This document shows, one piece after another, positions 1 to 10,284 of a stretch of 64,000 bases of DNA (positions are counted from its first letter, which is position 1; each line of letters opens with the position of its first letter). Under the pieces are notes generated by a model. The model did not search any database. It saw nothing but the letters and a program-made list of their open reading frames with translations, and was not told the origin of the DNA. Source of the stretch: Erinaceus europaeus (Eukaryota; Chordata; Mammalia; Eulipotyphla; Erinaceidae); assembly GCF_950295315.1 (NCBI RefSeq), contig NC_080172.1, positions 76,961,118 through 77,025,117 of the forward strand, in the 5' to 3' direction. The position numbers and the translations under genes were made by a program.

Positions 1-224
1 GGCAATACTCCTCCATTCTTTCACTCAGAAAGCACAAATCAGGGATCAACACATGCCAGAACTGGTGTGACAAAGAGGACTGAGGGATTCTGCACACACT
101 GAGGAGCTTACAGACCAAGAGGGGGAACTCTTCAGCACTCAGTAACAGCAGTAGGAAAGGCAGGTGCTCGCAGAAGCCCACTCTGGTCCAGGGGGACTAG
201 GCAGATTCCTAGGGAAAAGAGTGC

Positions 225-357
225 ATCTGTCAGAAGTTGAAAAACAAGACCAGAAGGGAAAACACAAAGCAGAACTCGGACTGGACTTGGTGTATTGCAC
301 CAAAAGAAAAGACTCTTGGTGTGAAGGGGGGACAGCAGGGCTCAGGTCCTGGAATAT
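225..357 (+). mobile_element. L1 3'-end fragment
   Basis: Shares CAGAAGTTGAAAAACAAGAC and GGTGTATTGCACCAAA with the copy at 42036-42315; truncated by a SINE at its right. Confidence 0.65.
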
Positions 358-360
358 TTT

Positions 361-573
361 ATTGGGGCCAGGCAGTGGCACAGTAAGTACACACATTACA
401 GTGTACAAGGACCCGAGTTTAAGCCCCTGGTCCCCACCTGCAGGGAGGAAGCTTCGCAAGTGGTGAAGCAGGGCTGCAGGTTTCTCTCAGTCTCTTTTCC
501 TTTCTATCTGCCTCCCTCCTTTCAATTTCTCTCAGTCTCTGTCCAATAACAAATAAACAAAAATATTTTTTAA
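361..573 (+). repeat. SINE family A
   Basis: Head GGGGCCAGGCAGTGGCACAG, then TCCCCACCTGCAGG, GTGGTGAAGCAGGGCTGCAG and a CT-rich body ending CTCTGTCCAATAACAAATAAA. tRNA-derived. Confidence 0.88.
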
Positions 574-574
574 A

Positions 575-780
575 ATTTTTATTTAGCTATTTAACTAGTA
601 GAGACAGAAAGAAATCAACAGAGGAGTAGGAAAATAGAGAGGGAGAGAGACAGAGACACCCGCAGCGCTGTTCTCCTTTTTGCAAAGCTTTCCTCCTGCA
701 GGTGGGAACCAAGGGCTTGAACATTGGCACCTGTGCATTGTAGCATGTGCACTTAACCAGGTGTGCCACTACCTGTCCCT
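575..780 (-). repeat. SINE family A
   Basis: Reverse of the family A body: AGAGACAGAAAGAAATC, CTGCAGGTGGGAACC and AACCAGGTGTGCCACTACCTG. Nearly abuts the plus-strand copy to its left, forming an inverted pair. Confidence 0.88.
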
Positions 781-809
781 TGAGAAGTGTTTCTTAAAAC
801 CTGAGTGAA

Positions 810-1022
810 TGCAGGAAGGCACTGGTGCAACCAGCAGAGTGCACATGTTACCATTTGTGAAGACACAGGTTTGATATCCTGATCCCCAACTTCAGGGGGT
901 GCAAGGAGAGGGCAGTGTGCAGTGGGGGGCAGCTTCAGGACCAGTGACACAGGCTGCAGGTATCCTTCTCTCTCCTCTCAGTCTACTTCTCTGTCTATAT
1001 CATAATAAAATAAATAAAATGT
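810..1022 (+). repeat. SINE, diverged family A-like
   Basis: GGCACTGGTGCAACCAGCAG head and a CTCTCTCCTCTCAGTC body followed by ATAATAAAATAAATAAAA. Confidence 0.65.
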
Positions 1023-1212
1023 TTTTATGAATCTTTTAAAAATAATAAGTACATAAGTTTAAGATTTTAGCATGTCTTTGTCAGGAAAAATAAATTTCAC
1101 TAATGTCCAGACTTCTGTTGCATTTATGAAAGATAACTGTGGTTTTATCTATTTACTTACTTATATTTTTAGAATCTAAATCTGGTACAAAGGTGCTTTC
1201 ACCATTCCCAGG

Positions 1213-1350
1213 CTATTTATTTATTTATTTTTCACATAGAGGCAGAAAAGGGGGAGACACAGAAAAGGAGACACATCACCACCCCAGAGATTCCCCACAT
1301 GGTGCTGGCAGTTGAACTTGGGCCATGTGCACACACACCTTACCTGATTT
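1213..1350 (-). repeat. SINE fragment
   Basis: TATTTATTTATTTATT then GAGGCAGAAAAGGGGGAGAC and GTTGAACTTGGGCCATGTG; incomplete head. Confidence 0.6.
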
Positions 1351-1369
1351 CTGAAAATGTAATTTTTTC

Positions 1370-1578
1370 AATCTTTTAAATATTTTATTTATGAATTTAG
1401 ATACAGACTGAGAGAAACTGAGAGTGAAGGGATAAATAGGGACAGATAGAAGGAGAGTCAGCTGTAGTACTGCTCCACCGCTTCTGAAACCTCTAGAAGG
1501 AGAGGCCTGGGAGTTTGAACCTGGGTCCTTGAGCAGAGTAGCATGTGTGTTCTACCAGATGCAGCACCACCTGGCCCC
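1370..1578 (-). repeat. SINE family A, diverged
   Basis: Reverse body (GATACAGACTGAGAGAAACTG) and head remnant GCACCACCTGGCCCC; several indels against younger copies. Confidence 0.75.
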
Positions 1579-1579
1579 T

Positions 1580-2360
1580 ATAAACATAATTTTAAATGCA
1601 AGCCAAATCTCCCTTCAGCAAAGTCAATCTGACCACACACTTCAGCCAGTGTATTCAGCCCCAGGGAAGACACCAAGATTTTGCTGTGCTTCTGCAATTA
1701 ATTGATGTCTACTTGTCATTCAGGGTTTGTTTCTGTTTATTATATACCCTTCAGTGTGCCCAAACAATGCAAAGCTGACATCAAATTTGAAAATGTCCTC
1801 TGCCTTGTATATATTAGACACCTACAAGTATCTGTTAATTAAATGATGGCAGAAGTGAAGGTTTATGTTTTAAAAATATCTTAGCTGCATAAAGTTAGGT
1901 TACCCTATCTTTCTTCCTTATAAACAAAACCATTCCGAAATCCACACATACCTTCCTCTCCTACTCTTAATTTTTAATAATTTCTAGAGTTTTTTCCATA
2001 TACTCAACCTTAATTTTTAAAAATCAAAGTAGTGTGGGATCCTGGTGCATAATGAAACTGTACTAATATGTCACTGACTGCATTGTAAAGCATTAACCCC
2101 CTCAGTGAAAGGTGAATAAAACTATCACAAAGACAAAAACGCAACCTCCCCCCCAAAAAAAAAAAGAAAGGAAGAAAAAAAAAGTCTGATTATAATGCCT
2201 TTATAAGTCACTTTTTTTTTATTTTTAAAGGCAACTGTTTTTTTTTTCCTTTTTCCTTGACTTTGTATAATTTCAAAATGATGTATGTTAGTGTCCGTCT
2301 ATTAAAGAAAACCAAGTTTGTTCAGCTATCTTATTTACTTTTGTATTTGTCATTATAGTG
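1580..2360. other. intergenic, no identified feature
   Basis: AT-rich DNA with an A-rich run near 2150-2185 and T-runs near 2210-2250. A weak resemblance to an L1 3' end near 2040-2110 is too diverged to call. Confidence 0.4.
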
Positions 2361-2369
2361 TGGAACTAT

Positions 2370-2413
<44 letters not shown>
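2370..2413. repeat. (GATA)n microsatellite
   Basis: About eleven near-perfect GATA units just left of the RT insertion. Confidence 0.95.
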
Positions 2414-2414
<1 letters not shown>

Positions 2415-2428
2415 GCAGGCAGGCAGAC

Positions 2429-2439
2429 AATGAGACTAC
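2429..2439. repeat. target-site duplication, left copy
   Basis: AATGAGACTAC, identical to 3632-3642, directly abutting the RT insert. Confidence 0.85.
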
Positions 2440-3631
2440 TATATTGTTTCTTCTCCAAAACAGAAGATTCCGGGTGCATCTGGGTGACAAGTCTAGCAGA
2501 TGGAGACCTGTCTCAAGTGGCCTCCCCCAGGGCTCTCTTCTGGCTCCTACGCTATTTAATATTTACATCAATGACCTCCCAGAAACTTCTTCAAGGAAGT
2601 TCATCTACGCCGATGACATCTGCTGTGCAACTCAGGCATCAAAGTTCGACATCCTCGAGGAAACACTCACGAAAGACATGTCTCTGATATCTGATTACTG
2701 TAAAAAATGGCGACTAATCCCTAGCACTGCAAAAACGGTATCATCTGTTTTCCATCTACACCATGCCTCAGCCTCGCTTAATGTGCAGCTTGGCGATACG
2801 AGAATCCGGCATGAAGCCCAGCCAGTCTATCTTGGCATTACTCTCGATCGCACTCTGTCATTTCACGAACATCTCATAAAAACTGCAGCAAAGGTGGGCG
2901 CGAGGAATAACATCATTGCAAGACTGGCCAGCTCCTCATGGGGCGCGAGCGCTTCCACACTACGATCATCATCTCTGGCATTATGCTATTCCACTGCAGA
3001 ATACTGTGCCCCAGGATGGTTCCGTAGCCCCCATGTCCACTTGGTCGATTCCAAATTATATTCCTCCATGAGGATAATTTCTGGAACCATCGGTTCCACC
3101 CTGGTTCCATGGCTGCCAGTTCTTAGCAACATCGCCCCGCCAGATATTCGTCGGGATGCGGCATCATCTAAGCTCATTTCCCATGTCTACGTTCGACCGG
3201 ACCTGCCAATATAAGCGGATATCTTCGCCCACCCTGTCCGACGCTTGACGTCTCGTCACCCAATCTGGTCCCCTACGCCTACACTAAACTTCTCTGTTCC
3301 AGTCTCTTGGAAACAGAGTTGGCAGTCAGCTGAGGTAAAGAACAAACACCTCATCACAGACCCCTGCAAGCGTCAACCCGGCTTTGACCTAGCACATTAT
3401 GATTGGGCCCTCCTCAATCGCTATCGAACAGGCCATGGCCGGTGCGCCGCTATGTTCCATCGCTGGGGAGCCAGAGACGACCCGAACTGCCCCTGCGGCT
3501 GCAGACAGACTATGACCCACATAGTCAACGACTGCCACCTCTCCAGATTCAAAGGAGGTCTCGAAACTTTACATCAGGCTCAACCTGACGCTGTTGACTG
3601 GCTACGGAAGAAGGGCAAACGCTAGAAGAAG
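2440..3631 (+). mobile_element. 5'-truncated non-LTR retrotransposon (Jockey/CR1-group type), inserted in a SINE
   Basis: The insert is bounded by a perfect 11-bp target duplication, AATGAGACTAC, at 2429-2439 and 3632-3642. It begins within the reverse transcriptase, so endonuclease and early RT blocks are missing, and it ends at a TAG stop followed only by AAGAAG before the duplication. The flanks join into one continuous SINE. Base composition is unlike the surroundings, with about 56 CpG counted. The protein is not L1, L2 or BovB-like (BovB has a different block after YADD). The exact clade and donor need a database search. Confidence 0.85.
2444..3625 (+). pseudogene. reverse transcriptase remnant (pol-like), one in-frame stop
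   Basis: Open from the insert edge to the TAG at 3623-3625 in a single frame, broken only by a TAA at 3212-3214. Numbering from 2444: GLPQGSLLAPTLFNIYINDL at 26-45 (RT block with LPQGS), catalytic YADD at 55-58 (2606-2617), YLGITLDRTLSFHEHL thumb-proximal block near 128-143, and SWGASASTLR near 165. After the stop come RTGHGRCAAMFHRW and a CxC...H...C cluster (CPCGCRQTMTHIVNDC), typical of the C-terminus of Jockey/CR1-group enzymes. The absent N-terminus and the stop make it non-autonomous, though very little decayed. Confidence 0.85.
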
Positions 3632-3642
3632 AATGAGACTAC
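3632..3642. repeat. target-site duplication, right copy
   Basis: AATGAGACTAC, identical to 2429-2439; follows the AAGAAG tail. Confidence 0.85.
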
Positions 3643-3765
3643 AACACTTAAGCTTCTTCTAGTATTGTGGAGGCAGTGCTTAAATCTGGGTCATATAAAT
3701 GACAAAGCAGCACACCATCCAAGTGAAACTTTTTGCAGGCCCACTTATTATATTTAAAATATCTT

Positions 3766-3806
3766 GGTGGCCTGGAAGTTAGCTCAGAGGGTAGACTGCA
3801 GACTTT
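3766..3806 (+). repeat. SINE head fragment
   Basis: TGGCCTGGAAGTTAGCTCAG is a tRNA-like A-box region; cut off by the L1 end to its right. Confidence 0.45.
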
Positions 3807-4460
3807 TAAAAAAAAATTTATTTATAAAAAGGAAACACTGACAAAAACCAAAGGATAAGGGGTACAATTCCACACAATTCCTACCACCAGAACTCCGTAT
3901 CCCATCCCCTCCCCTGATAGCTTTCCTATTCTTTATCCCTCTGGGATTTTGGACCCAAGGTCATTGTGGGATGCAGAAGGTGGAAGGTCTGGTGGGAGAC
4001 AGTAGTCTGCAGTCACATGGGCTCATTTGTGCCAGTTCCAGGTCGCAGGTGTTTGCCTCAACACCCAGCTAATTCTGTAATTGCTTCCCCGCTAAACATG
4101 GGAGACATGGGCGTTGACAGGTTGATCCATACTCCTAGCCTGCCTCTCTCTTTCCTCGGTGGGGCTCCAGGACACATTGGGGCTCCAGGTTGTCTGCCCA
4201 GAGAAGTCCAGTTGACATCATGGTAGCATCTATAACCTGGTAGCTGAAAAAAGAGTTAACATATAGAGCCAAACAAATTGTTGACTAATCATGAACCTAA
4301 AAGTTGGAATATTGCAGATGAAGATTTGAGGGGTCTCCATTTTGTACATAGCTAGTGGGCCTATTTTAGTTATATTCCAAAGGACCCATGACTACACTTT
4401 TTTTTTTTCTGAGCCTGACATCTGATATGCAGGTGGACCCAAATTATTGTGTTTCATAAA
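3807..4460 (-). mobile_element. L1 3'UTR fragment
   Basis: Reads as the reverse complement of the repeat at 22690-23968: poly(T), ACACAATTCCTACCACCAGA, CATCCCCTCCCCTGATAGC, and on to TTTTGTACATAGCTAGTGGG. Truncated at its 5' side. Confidence 0.75.
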
Positions 4461-4502
4461 AAATTTTTAAAAATGTTAAGTGATAAAATAAAAATTAAAC
4501 CA

Positions 4503-4780
4503 GAGGAGGTGGGAAGTAGCTAAACCCATAAAGTGCCCAAGTTCCCTTATGCAAAGAACCAGGTTTAAGTTCCTGGTCCCCATCTGGAGGAAGTAAGCTT
4601 TACAAGTGGTGGTGCAGGCTGCCAGTGTCTTTCTCTCTTCTTGTCTTTTCCTATCTCTCACTCTATTTTTTTTTCCGTCTTAATCATAACTTTTAAAAAG
4701 GAAATAATGACCACCAGGGACAGTGGATTCATTACATAGGCACTGCTCCAGCAATTCTGGTAACAAGAAAATAAAATAAT
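4503..4780 (+). repeat. SINE family B, diverged
   Basis: GGTTTAAGTTCCTGGTCCCC B-box region, CT body, and the family B extension CAGGGACAGTGGATTCATTA with ATTCTGGTAACAAGAAAATA. Confidence 0.75.
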
Positions 4781-4784
4781 CACA

Positions 4785-5220
4785 AAGTTAAACCAGAATA
4801 AAAATTTTGACTACTTAGCACTAGATAAAGTATTACTAGTAGTTAATAATAATAGTAAAATGAATACCATGAACCCCCAAAAAACCCTAAAATAATGCAA
4901 TATAAATTACTGGTAATAATTTAGTAGAGAAAGTAAAGAACCTGGTTCTTAATTGGACTTCCCCTGTGGTGAATTAGAACTCCTAAAGGTCTCCCTATCA
5001 CTCCACTTCACTGGTCTTCATCCCAATGTGTTCCTGTGTGGAAGATGCAGAAATCCAAGAACCCTGGACACTCTGATTTCAGCTCTAAAAAGTTTGGAAT
5101 ATAGATTTGGGCAGAGAGGGGTGTGAAAAAAATAATAGAGCAGTAAAGCTGGGCAGATGCAGTCAAATTCTCAAGGCTTAGGGATGTGTGGTGGTGGTGG
5201 TGGTTCTTAAAAAGTACTGA
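4785..5220. other. intergenic, no identified feature
   Basis: AT-rich with a short GGT/GTG run at about 5188-5203; no gene or repeat recognised. Confidence 0.4.
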
Positions 5221-5222
5221 GT

Positions 5223-5411
5223 TAGGGCTGGAAGGTGGTTCAGTGGTAGAGTGCACACCTTGCATGTATGATACCTTATGTCCTATGCCCAGTACAACAT
5301 GGATAATAGCAAACAGAAAGAAGGTGGAACTCTGTGGGCAGTAGAATGGTGTTTTATTCTTTTTCTCTCTTACTCTCATTTGTGCTTTCTCTCTCTCAAA
5401 TAAAAATAATA
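5223..5411 (+). repeat. SINE family E
   Basis: Head GGGCTGGAAGGTGGTTCAGT with tRNA-like boxes and a CTCTCTTACTCTC body ending CAAATAAAAATAAT. Confidence 0.7.
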
Positions 5412-5424
5412 GCAGTGGCAATTG

Positions 5425-5520
5425 TATTAGAGAAATGGCTTAGAGATAGAACCTATGCTTTGTATGCACGAGGACCTGGAAAACCCTGGCACTACATAAA
5501 AATAAGACTTTATCAATTTT
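5425..5520 (+). repeat. SINE family E fragment
   Basis: GAGAAATGGCTTAGAGATAG head and GGCACTACATAAAAATAAG; follows another E copy in tandem. Confidence 0.55.
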
Positions 5521-5539
5521 CTATGGCATGAAAAGAGGG

Positions 5540-6270
5540 AAAATAGAATAAAAGAATAAGAAAATAAAAAACCTATACGATAAATTTAGACACACATATA
5601 TTAATAACTGCATGTGTGTTCACAGAATAGTAATGATGTGATTCTTTGCAAGTTGCAAGAATTCTCATGACTGGTGAATGTTGGGTTTTTTGGCCACCTT
5701 AATAGTTCATTTAATTAGATCAATTAATTATTCTGTTCTTCCCAGTCATATGATTTATATTTCTGTTTTTTTAGTTTAGAAAGGTATTTTAAACTAAAAG
5801 CTTGTAGTCCTTGAATTTGGACCCATGCTCCCCACTAGAAAATATGCTCTTCATGGCACAGCTGGGTCCTCCCCCTCCCTGTAAGTTCCAGGTCCCTTTT
5901 GTCCTGGCCCTAATCCACTGCAGGACTTGCATGATGTGCCCTGTCACCACTGGCTGAATTGAGTCTGAAAAAGCTATGTTCCAGCAGACAAGCTGAGGAC
6001 CCACAAGTTCCCATTTATCATGTAACTACCATTTCAGAAGATTCATCAAGTCAAGTGACTCAGCAAAATCTTCAGGCAAAACGACAGGAAGCACTTTCAG
6101 AAGCAGACTCCATTAGCACTGATCTAAAACACATGTGCTTAGAGCCCAGCGGCTGTGCGGGAAGGTTTTTCCACAGTGTGTGCCAAGGGTCTGCAGCCCC
6201 CACTATGTGCCTCGAAGGAGGGGATGGTGAGTCACCCACTCTACTGCTCCCCTGCTCCCCAACTACTCCC
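5540..6270. other. intergenic, no identified feature
   Basis: Unique-looking sequence. A short minus-strand open frame (5789-6004) has no recognisable motif. Confidence 0.4.
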
Positions 6271-6277
6271 CACCCCA

Positions 6278-6305
6278 ACACACACACACACACACACACA
6301 CACAC
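6278..6305. repeat. (CA)n microsatellite
   Basis: Fourteen uninterrupted CA units. Confidence 0.95.
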
Positions 6306-6659
6306 TTAAACTCTCACTGTCCCCTAGGATGGTGCTTGCAAGGACTGCAGCGCTTTGAGTGTTCATACAGAGATGTGCTTCCCCAACGAAGAAAACAATG
6401 TGCCTGGATTTCCCAGATAACCCAAACCTGCCCTTATAAAGCACCCAAAATTTTCAAATTCAAATCCATTATATTGAAATAGTTTCCAAAATGAGGATTG
6501 CAATTCCACACTTGCTTGCTTTCCTAAACTTTTGTGAATATGATCTGGCAGCCTCTTGCCTGCTCTGTTCTCACATGATGTATATTCAGTGTGGGCTTCC
6601 CCATAGGATGGCCCATCTACCCCTGCTGGGCCCCTTAGAGTAGTAATCACAGCCATGGG

Positions 6660-6850
6660 ATCACTAGCATTTGTGAACGTGTCTACATGCCCAGCACACT
6701 GAGGAGCTCTCTAGGTACAATACTATCTTTGGCTCCACAGAATCCCTAAGAAATAGACACCATTTTTCCTAGTTAAGAGATATCAAAAACTAAGGAGCAA
6801 GGAGGCTAAGTTATTTGCTACTGGCTGTGAGAAAAGTTCAATTATGGAGA
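6660..6850 (+). repeat. MIR-like ancient SINE
   Basis: CACAGAATCCCTAAGAAATAG, a degenerate GGAGCAAGGAGGCTAAG and TTATTTGCTACTGGCTGTGA follow the MIR core order (allele-count, tax-like GAGG, then AACTTGCC). Confidence 0.5.
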
Positions 6851-8110
6851 AGTAGTTGCTCACTGGCACCTCACCTCTGTGCTGCCTCCCATTTCAGATA
6901 TAAATGTACCTGAAATGAGATAATCTCACTGGGGATTTTACTGGTATTGACAATGAAAGCCTAACTTGAAAGCAAGAAGACACTCACCAAAACACATGGC
7001 ATTTGGTAACCAGATGGCCATCCCAGGACATTGAGAGTGAGGAGGAAACCCTTTAACCAAGAGTCAAACTAGCAGAGACAAAGACAACAAAAGCTCCCTA
7101 AGATAGTTAATAATGTCGCCTCCCTTGAAAGCTTATCTGTTCCACACTGGTGAAGGTGAGAAACTTCTATGAGTAAAAGTAATAAGCTTCTAGGATGGCA
7201 GACATAGCAAAAATAAAACCAACTTCTTCATATTCAAAACAAAATCGTGACTATATATGGACAATTTCCTAAATCCACGGCTTTGTGAGATATAGTAGTG
7301 AATTTATTGTTTAGATGAAAGAAGTCCCTCACTCCCAGGGAGCAGTTTCTTGGAATGATGCATTACTTAGTTTCAAATGTCAGCTGATAGGAATGTGACT
7401 CCAGTCTCAGTGTGTGGACTGAGAGCAGTGGAGGGCACTGAGAAGGGCCTACAGGTGTGTCCCTTGCTTACATGGAGCCACCATGAAAAAGAGTGTGTCA
7501 GTGAGAAGAGCTTCCCAACCACATTGGAGTTAACAGCCATATGTCACTTACTGACTTCCATAAGGAAAGTTGTAACCAATAGACATCACTTTTCTTAGGA
7601 ATTTCAGTGAGGTTTTAATGTTCCTTCAAAGTCAGTTTTCTAGGCAGTGTCTTTACTGTCCCCTGGAACCCATTCCTTACACAGTCTGGCCCTCTGGCCT
7701 GAGAAAACCCCCAGATGGGCAGTGTAGTGAATTTTTCCTCAAAGGGTTTTCCCTGAATATTATGTCTGGGAAAACTAAGGTCATGGGCAGTCTGGCCCCT
7801 GGAGGGGGAGAGAGGTTGTTGAAACTGGGGGGTGTTAGTTCTTGCTGGGGACATTAATTGCTCCTTTGAGAGTTCAGGACTGACTTCCAGGCAAAACAAA
7901 GATGAGTGACTTCTGCCTTGTATCTTGCATCTGCACAAGCCAGGACTCTACACTGGCAGTAAGATGCAGCATTTTAAGAAAGAAGAGATGGAGGAAAGTT
8001 GATCAGCCCAATAGCAAACAGGGCACTGCTTTCCCCCCTCCAACCCTCAGAGTCCTGGACTTACCTTGGATTTGTGATGCACCAATCTCCAACAGAGACA
8101 GGAATCAGGT
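6851..8110. other. intergenic, no identified feature
   Basis: Contains a Pro/Gly-poor set of short frames only. The 7640-7870 stretch looks like old repeat material but I could not name it. Confidence 0.4.
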
Positions 8111-8141
8111 CTCTATCCCTAACCCTAACCCTTAACCTTTT

Positions 8142-8464
8142 TTTTTTTTTTTTGCCTCCAGGGTTATCGCTGTGGCTTGGTGCCTGCACTACACATCCAT
8201 TGCTCCTGGAGTCTATTTTTTCCCATTTTGTTGCCTTTGTTGTGGTTGTTATTGTCATTGTTGTTGGATAGGACAGAGAGAAATCGAGAGAGGAGGGGAA
8301 TATAGAGAGGAGGAGAGAAAGATAGACACCTGCAGACCTGCTTCACCGCTTGCAAAGCAACCGCCCTGCAGGTGAGGAGCTGGGGGCTCAAACTGGGATC
8401 CTTATGCCGGTCCTTGCCCTTTGTACCATGTGCATGTAACCCACTGCGCTACCACCCATCCCCC
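8142..8464 (-). repeat. SINE family B, long form
   Basis: Poly(T), GCCTCCAGGGTTATCGC, TTGTTGTTGGATAGGACAG, GCAGACCTGCTTCACCGC, then the reversed head CACTGCGCTACCACCC. Flanked by a 14-bp duplication ACCCTTAACCTTTT at 8128-8141 and 8465-8478, showing insertion into a CCCTAA-like stretch. Confidence 0.92.
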
Positions 8465-8512
8465 ACCCTTAACCTTTTCTATGGGGGTTCCTTAGCTCCA
8501 AGAAGGCAGTTG

Positions 8513-8727
8513 ATTTTTTTTTAAGTTTTTTAAAAAAATTTTTATTATCTTTATTTATTTATTGGATAGAAAGAGCCAAAAATTGAGAGGAGGAGGGGAG
8601 AGAGAGAGACCTGCAGACCTGCTTCACCACTTGCAAAGCTGTGCCCCTGCAGGTGGGGACCGGGGCTTGAACTTGGGTCCTTGTGCAATGTAATATGTGC
8701 ACTCAATTGCGCCACCTTCCAGCCCTG
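8513..8727 (-). repeat. SINE family A
   Basis: TATTTATTTATTGGATAGAA, CTGCAGACCTGCTTCACCAC, GCAGGTGGGGACCGGGGC and a reversed head ending CCTTCCAGCCC. Confidence 0.88.
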
Positions 8728-8855
8728 ACGCAGTTGACATTTGAAAGAACAGCCTGGATAGTTGTGAATGAGCTAAATGACTCCTTTGGGAATTAGAAAT
8801 TGAGTAGTCTGAGGCTGCCAGAAAGATGATTAATTTGCTTTTCTATTATTATACT

Positions 8856-9137
8856 GGAAAAATATCATTCCATGTAAAATTATAAAGGCATGTTAAAGGA
8901 CATCAGGATCCTTATTTCTACTGACTTTTTATCTTCTTTGTAACTTTGACTTAATTTAGATACTTAGAAAATTGGAAAAAATATCATTCCATGGAAAATT
9001 ATAAATATATCATTCCATGGAAAAATATCATTCCATGTAAAATTATAAAGGCATGTTAAAGGACATCAGGATTCTTATTTCTATTGACTTTTTATCTTCT
9101 TCTTCACTTTAACTTAATTTAGATACTTAGGAAATTG
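8856..9137. repeat. imperfect tandem duplication, about 163-bp unit
   Basis: The block starting GGAAAAATATCATTCCATGT at 8856 recurs at 9019 with GGCATGTTAAAGGACATCAG in both; a partial third piece (ATATCATTCCATGG) lies between. A few substitutions separate the copies. Confidence 0.9.
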
Positions 9138-9470
9138 CATATTAAAACCAGAAGTTTAAAATACTTTCTCCCTTATAACCAAATTTGATGTTTTCTGTCC
9201 TAGGAAGTCCATAACACCTTCAAGGAGACAATTGTCACTTCTCACTTGTATCCCAGTGTAACTTTGGCTTAATCTCCATGAATACTATTGTTTAACCTGG
9301 TCCACTCATGAACTTTTGAATAATGAGGAAATATCTGCAAAATAGCTCTGGCACAGTATTGAAATCTTGTTCAAATGTTTCTCCTTCAGCTTACAAAGAG
9401 TCAACTATCTTTTAACTTTATGATGATGTGATGATGCAAAGTGCTATATATTCAGCAGAAACCATTCTTG

Positions 9471-9724
9471 TGGGGGGGGCATGGTGGTACGCCCAGTAAA
9501 ACACGTGTATTGCTATTATCCCCGACCTGCAGAGAGAAAGCTTCAGTAGTGGAACAGTGCTGCAGGTGTGTTTCCCCCTTCTCTCTGCCTGTCTCCCTTC
9601 TCTATCTCTCCCTCCGTCTCTGTCTCTCAGCCTCTTTAGAGATAATAATCACTGGGAATGGTGAAGACATACAGGCAGCGAGCACCAGTGATAACCCTGA
9701 CAGCAGAAAGATAAATAAATAAAA
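9471..9724 (+). repeat. SINE family B, diverged
   Basis: CCCCGACCTGCAGAGAGAAAG, CT body, then GAGCACCAGTGATAACCCTG extension and ATAAATAAATAAAA tail. Confidence 0.75.
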
Positions 9725-10039
9725 GCCATTCTTTGCATTTGGATCTTCTGTATGTGTGTATGTGGTCCCCTGTGGGGTTCTGTGGCAGCAACAGGCTGCA
9801 GACCCTTTGTTCTAAGTGAACAGCCAATGCTCTGCAAATGGAGAGAGCAGATGACTCTCTACTTTCACTGAAACACTTTATAAAATATACAAGACAGTCA
9901 GCACTTTATTGTGAAAAGTTTTTCTGTGAGATGATTTTGTCTAATTGTAAGCTAATGTAAGGATTAGCCTAAGTTAATCTACAAAACTCAGTAAATTTGA
10001 TTAAATATATATTTCTTTTATTTTCCCCATATCAGACTT

Positions 10040-10195
10040 CACTAATCTGATTTTCCAGATAGAAAGACAAAGTGAAGAGAGTGAAAGATAACCTAAGCAC
10101 CCAAACTACTCCCAGTACAGTGGGGACCAGATTTGTCCCTGGAAATTGTGTGAAAGCCATCACACTATCCATCCATGTGAGCTATCCTGGTTACT
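10040..10195 (-). repeat. SINE family F
   Basis: CCCAGTACAGTGGGGACCAG and ATCCATGTGAGCTATCCTGG; same family as the element split by the RT insertion. Confidence 0.65.
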
Positions 10196-10284
10196 CTTAA
10201 ATGCCTTTTCAATTTACAATGTTTTTTTCTTTATTGACACTCTTTTTTTTTTTTGAAACATGGATTGAATCATTTTGTGATTAA

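Larger units (their letters stand above)
2370..3725 (-). repeat. SINE F host copy, split by the RT insertion
   Basis: The right part (3632-3725: TTCTTCTAGTATTGTGGAGG and CAAAGCAGCACACCATCCAAG) aligns by eye with the SINEs at 31978-32174 and 10040-10195. The left part ends in a GACAGACA run after a GATA microsatellite. Removing 2440-3642 restores a continuous element, which dates the RT insertion after the SINE. Confidence 0.7.

Noticed and set aside
3245..3625. Separate 126-codon gene downstream of the RT
   Set aside because: Same frame as the upstream RT, parted by one stop; it is the RT C-terminus, not a gene.
8113..8137. Interstitial telomere repeat (CCCTAA)
   Set aside because: Only two to three units, partly repeated by the SINE target duplication; too short to be a telomeric relic.
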